DNA from: Phycisphaerae bacterium
GTDB lineage: Bacteria > Planctomycetota > Phycisphaerae > UBA1845
Assembly: GCA_021604825.1 (NCBI GenBank)
Contig: BQJS01000054.1
Coordinates: forward strand, 1-24,256
DNA: 24,256 bases
Reading direction: 5' to 3'
In this document: one piece after another, positions 23,781-24,256 of the stretch
Position numbering within the stretch: position 1 is the stretch's first letter
Layout: every line of letters starts with the position of its first letter
Position numbers and translations under genes: made by a program
Notes under the pieces: model-generated
Database searches by the model: none
What the model was told of the DNA's origin: nothing
Seen by the model: only the letters and a program-made list of their open reading frames with translations

Positions 23781-24256
23781 TTAGGCTTCCGGCCCCTTCA
23801 GCAGCGCTTCAAACGCGCTGTAGTCATCCGAGTCCACATCTGAGTCCTCATCAAAATCGAACGCCTCGCATTCGAGCGTTACCGTTTCGAATATGCACCG
23901 CTGCAAACCGGCAAAGTCTTGAAGATCGGTTGTCCGTTCCTGCTGGGCGACGATCACAATGTCATAACCGATCGAATCCAAATACACCGGATCTCCGCTG
24001 TTGTTGATGCCAAATCCGATCGATTCCAGATACACGAAGCCGTCGGAAAACGGGCTGACATTGGGGATCACCACCGTATCGAAGTACACGCCCAAGTCGG
24101 TTGGGAAGGCCCCGCCATTGTCCAAAGCATCGAACATGTCGGCAGGGGGGCCAGCATTGATCGTCGCGGTCGAGGTTGGGAATCCAGGTGGCGTTTGAAA
24201 CGTCTCGCCAAGCCCGTTGGTTCCCACTGTTGGCCATGGCGTCTGGCCCAATCCCG
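23781..24256 (-). CDS. Paralogue of the PEP-CTERM protein with dockerin-like tail (partial)
   Basis: This is the C-terminal 157 or so residues; the start is beyond the right edge. From GLGQTPWPTVGT onward it matches the neighbour's C-terminal body, most clearly in FVYLESIGFGINN and PVYLDSIGYDIVIVAQ. Instead of PEP-CTERM it ends in DLQDFAGLQRC followed by DFDEDSDVDSDDYSAFEALLKG, a calcium-loop pattern of the dockerin-like type found at the ends of many planctomycete secreted proteins. Two cysteines flank the segment. It appears to be a duplicated secreted protein whose anchoring differs from its sibling. The stop lies at 23781-23783. Confidence 0.85.
   Translation of the reverse strand, partial: GLGQTPWPTVGTNGLGETFQTPPGFPTSTATINAGPPADMFDALDNGGAFPTDLGVYFDTVVIPNVSPFSDGFVYLESIGFGINNSGDPVYLDSIGYDIVIVAQQERTTDLQDFAGLQRCIFETVTLECEAFDFDEDSDVDSDDYSAFEALLKGPEA

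Overview
The window looks like chromosome of a planctomycete, most likely of the Phycisphaerae type. The clues are a prepilin-like protein with a class III leader and a Phycisphaerae-style membrane anchor (FTLVELLVVVSIIALL), a PEP-CTERM protein beside a paralogue that ends in a dockerin-like calcium loop, an MJ0042-type zinc ribbon, and a MoxR-DUF58-BatA operon. This assignment is inference from protein style, because no rRNA lies in the window.

Left part (1 to about 8.4 kb) is accessory DNA. It holds the 3' end of an unrecognised gene, a tyrosine recombinase, a small membrane/coiled-coil protein and an amino-type DNA methyltransferase, all on the + strand. Facing them on the - strand are a zinc-ribbon/HNH-like nuclease, a 675-bp stretch that may be gene debris, a small basic protein and an 812-residue GHKL (Hsp90/MutL/MORC-fold) ATPase. 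The last two form a coupled pair behind a promoter that carries a perfect palindrome and has no room for a leader. The content resembles a restriction-modification-like defence cassette on an integrated element. The island abuts the 3' end of an initiator tRNA-fMet gene with its own terminator, the usual place for such an insertion, but no duplicate att core is visible.

Middle part (8.5 to 15 kb) is ordinary chromosome: a 59-aa zinc-ribbon protein too short for most ORF cut-offs, clpX with a Gly/Ser/Asn-rich N-terminal tail, a SHOCT-like membrane protein, a coupled pair of a lipid-A-biosynthesis N-terminal-domain protein and a DPM1/ArnC-type glycosyltransferase, a SAM methyltransferase, and a divergent TPR protein with a good promoter.

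Right part (15 to 24.3 kb) holds the MoxR ATPase, DUF58 and BatA-like vWA operon, a soluble chemoreceptor-like protein with two PAS domains and a clear terminator, a prepilin-like protein, a PEP-CTERM protein with a terminator, and the 3' part of its tandem paralogue, which runs off the window. All of these are on the - strand.

All functions are read from motifs seen in the sequence. No similarity search was run.
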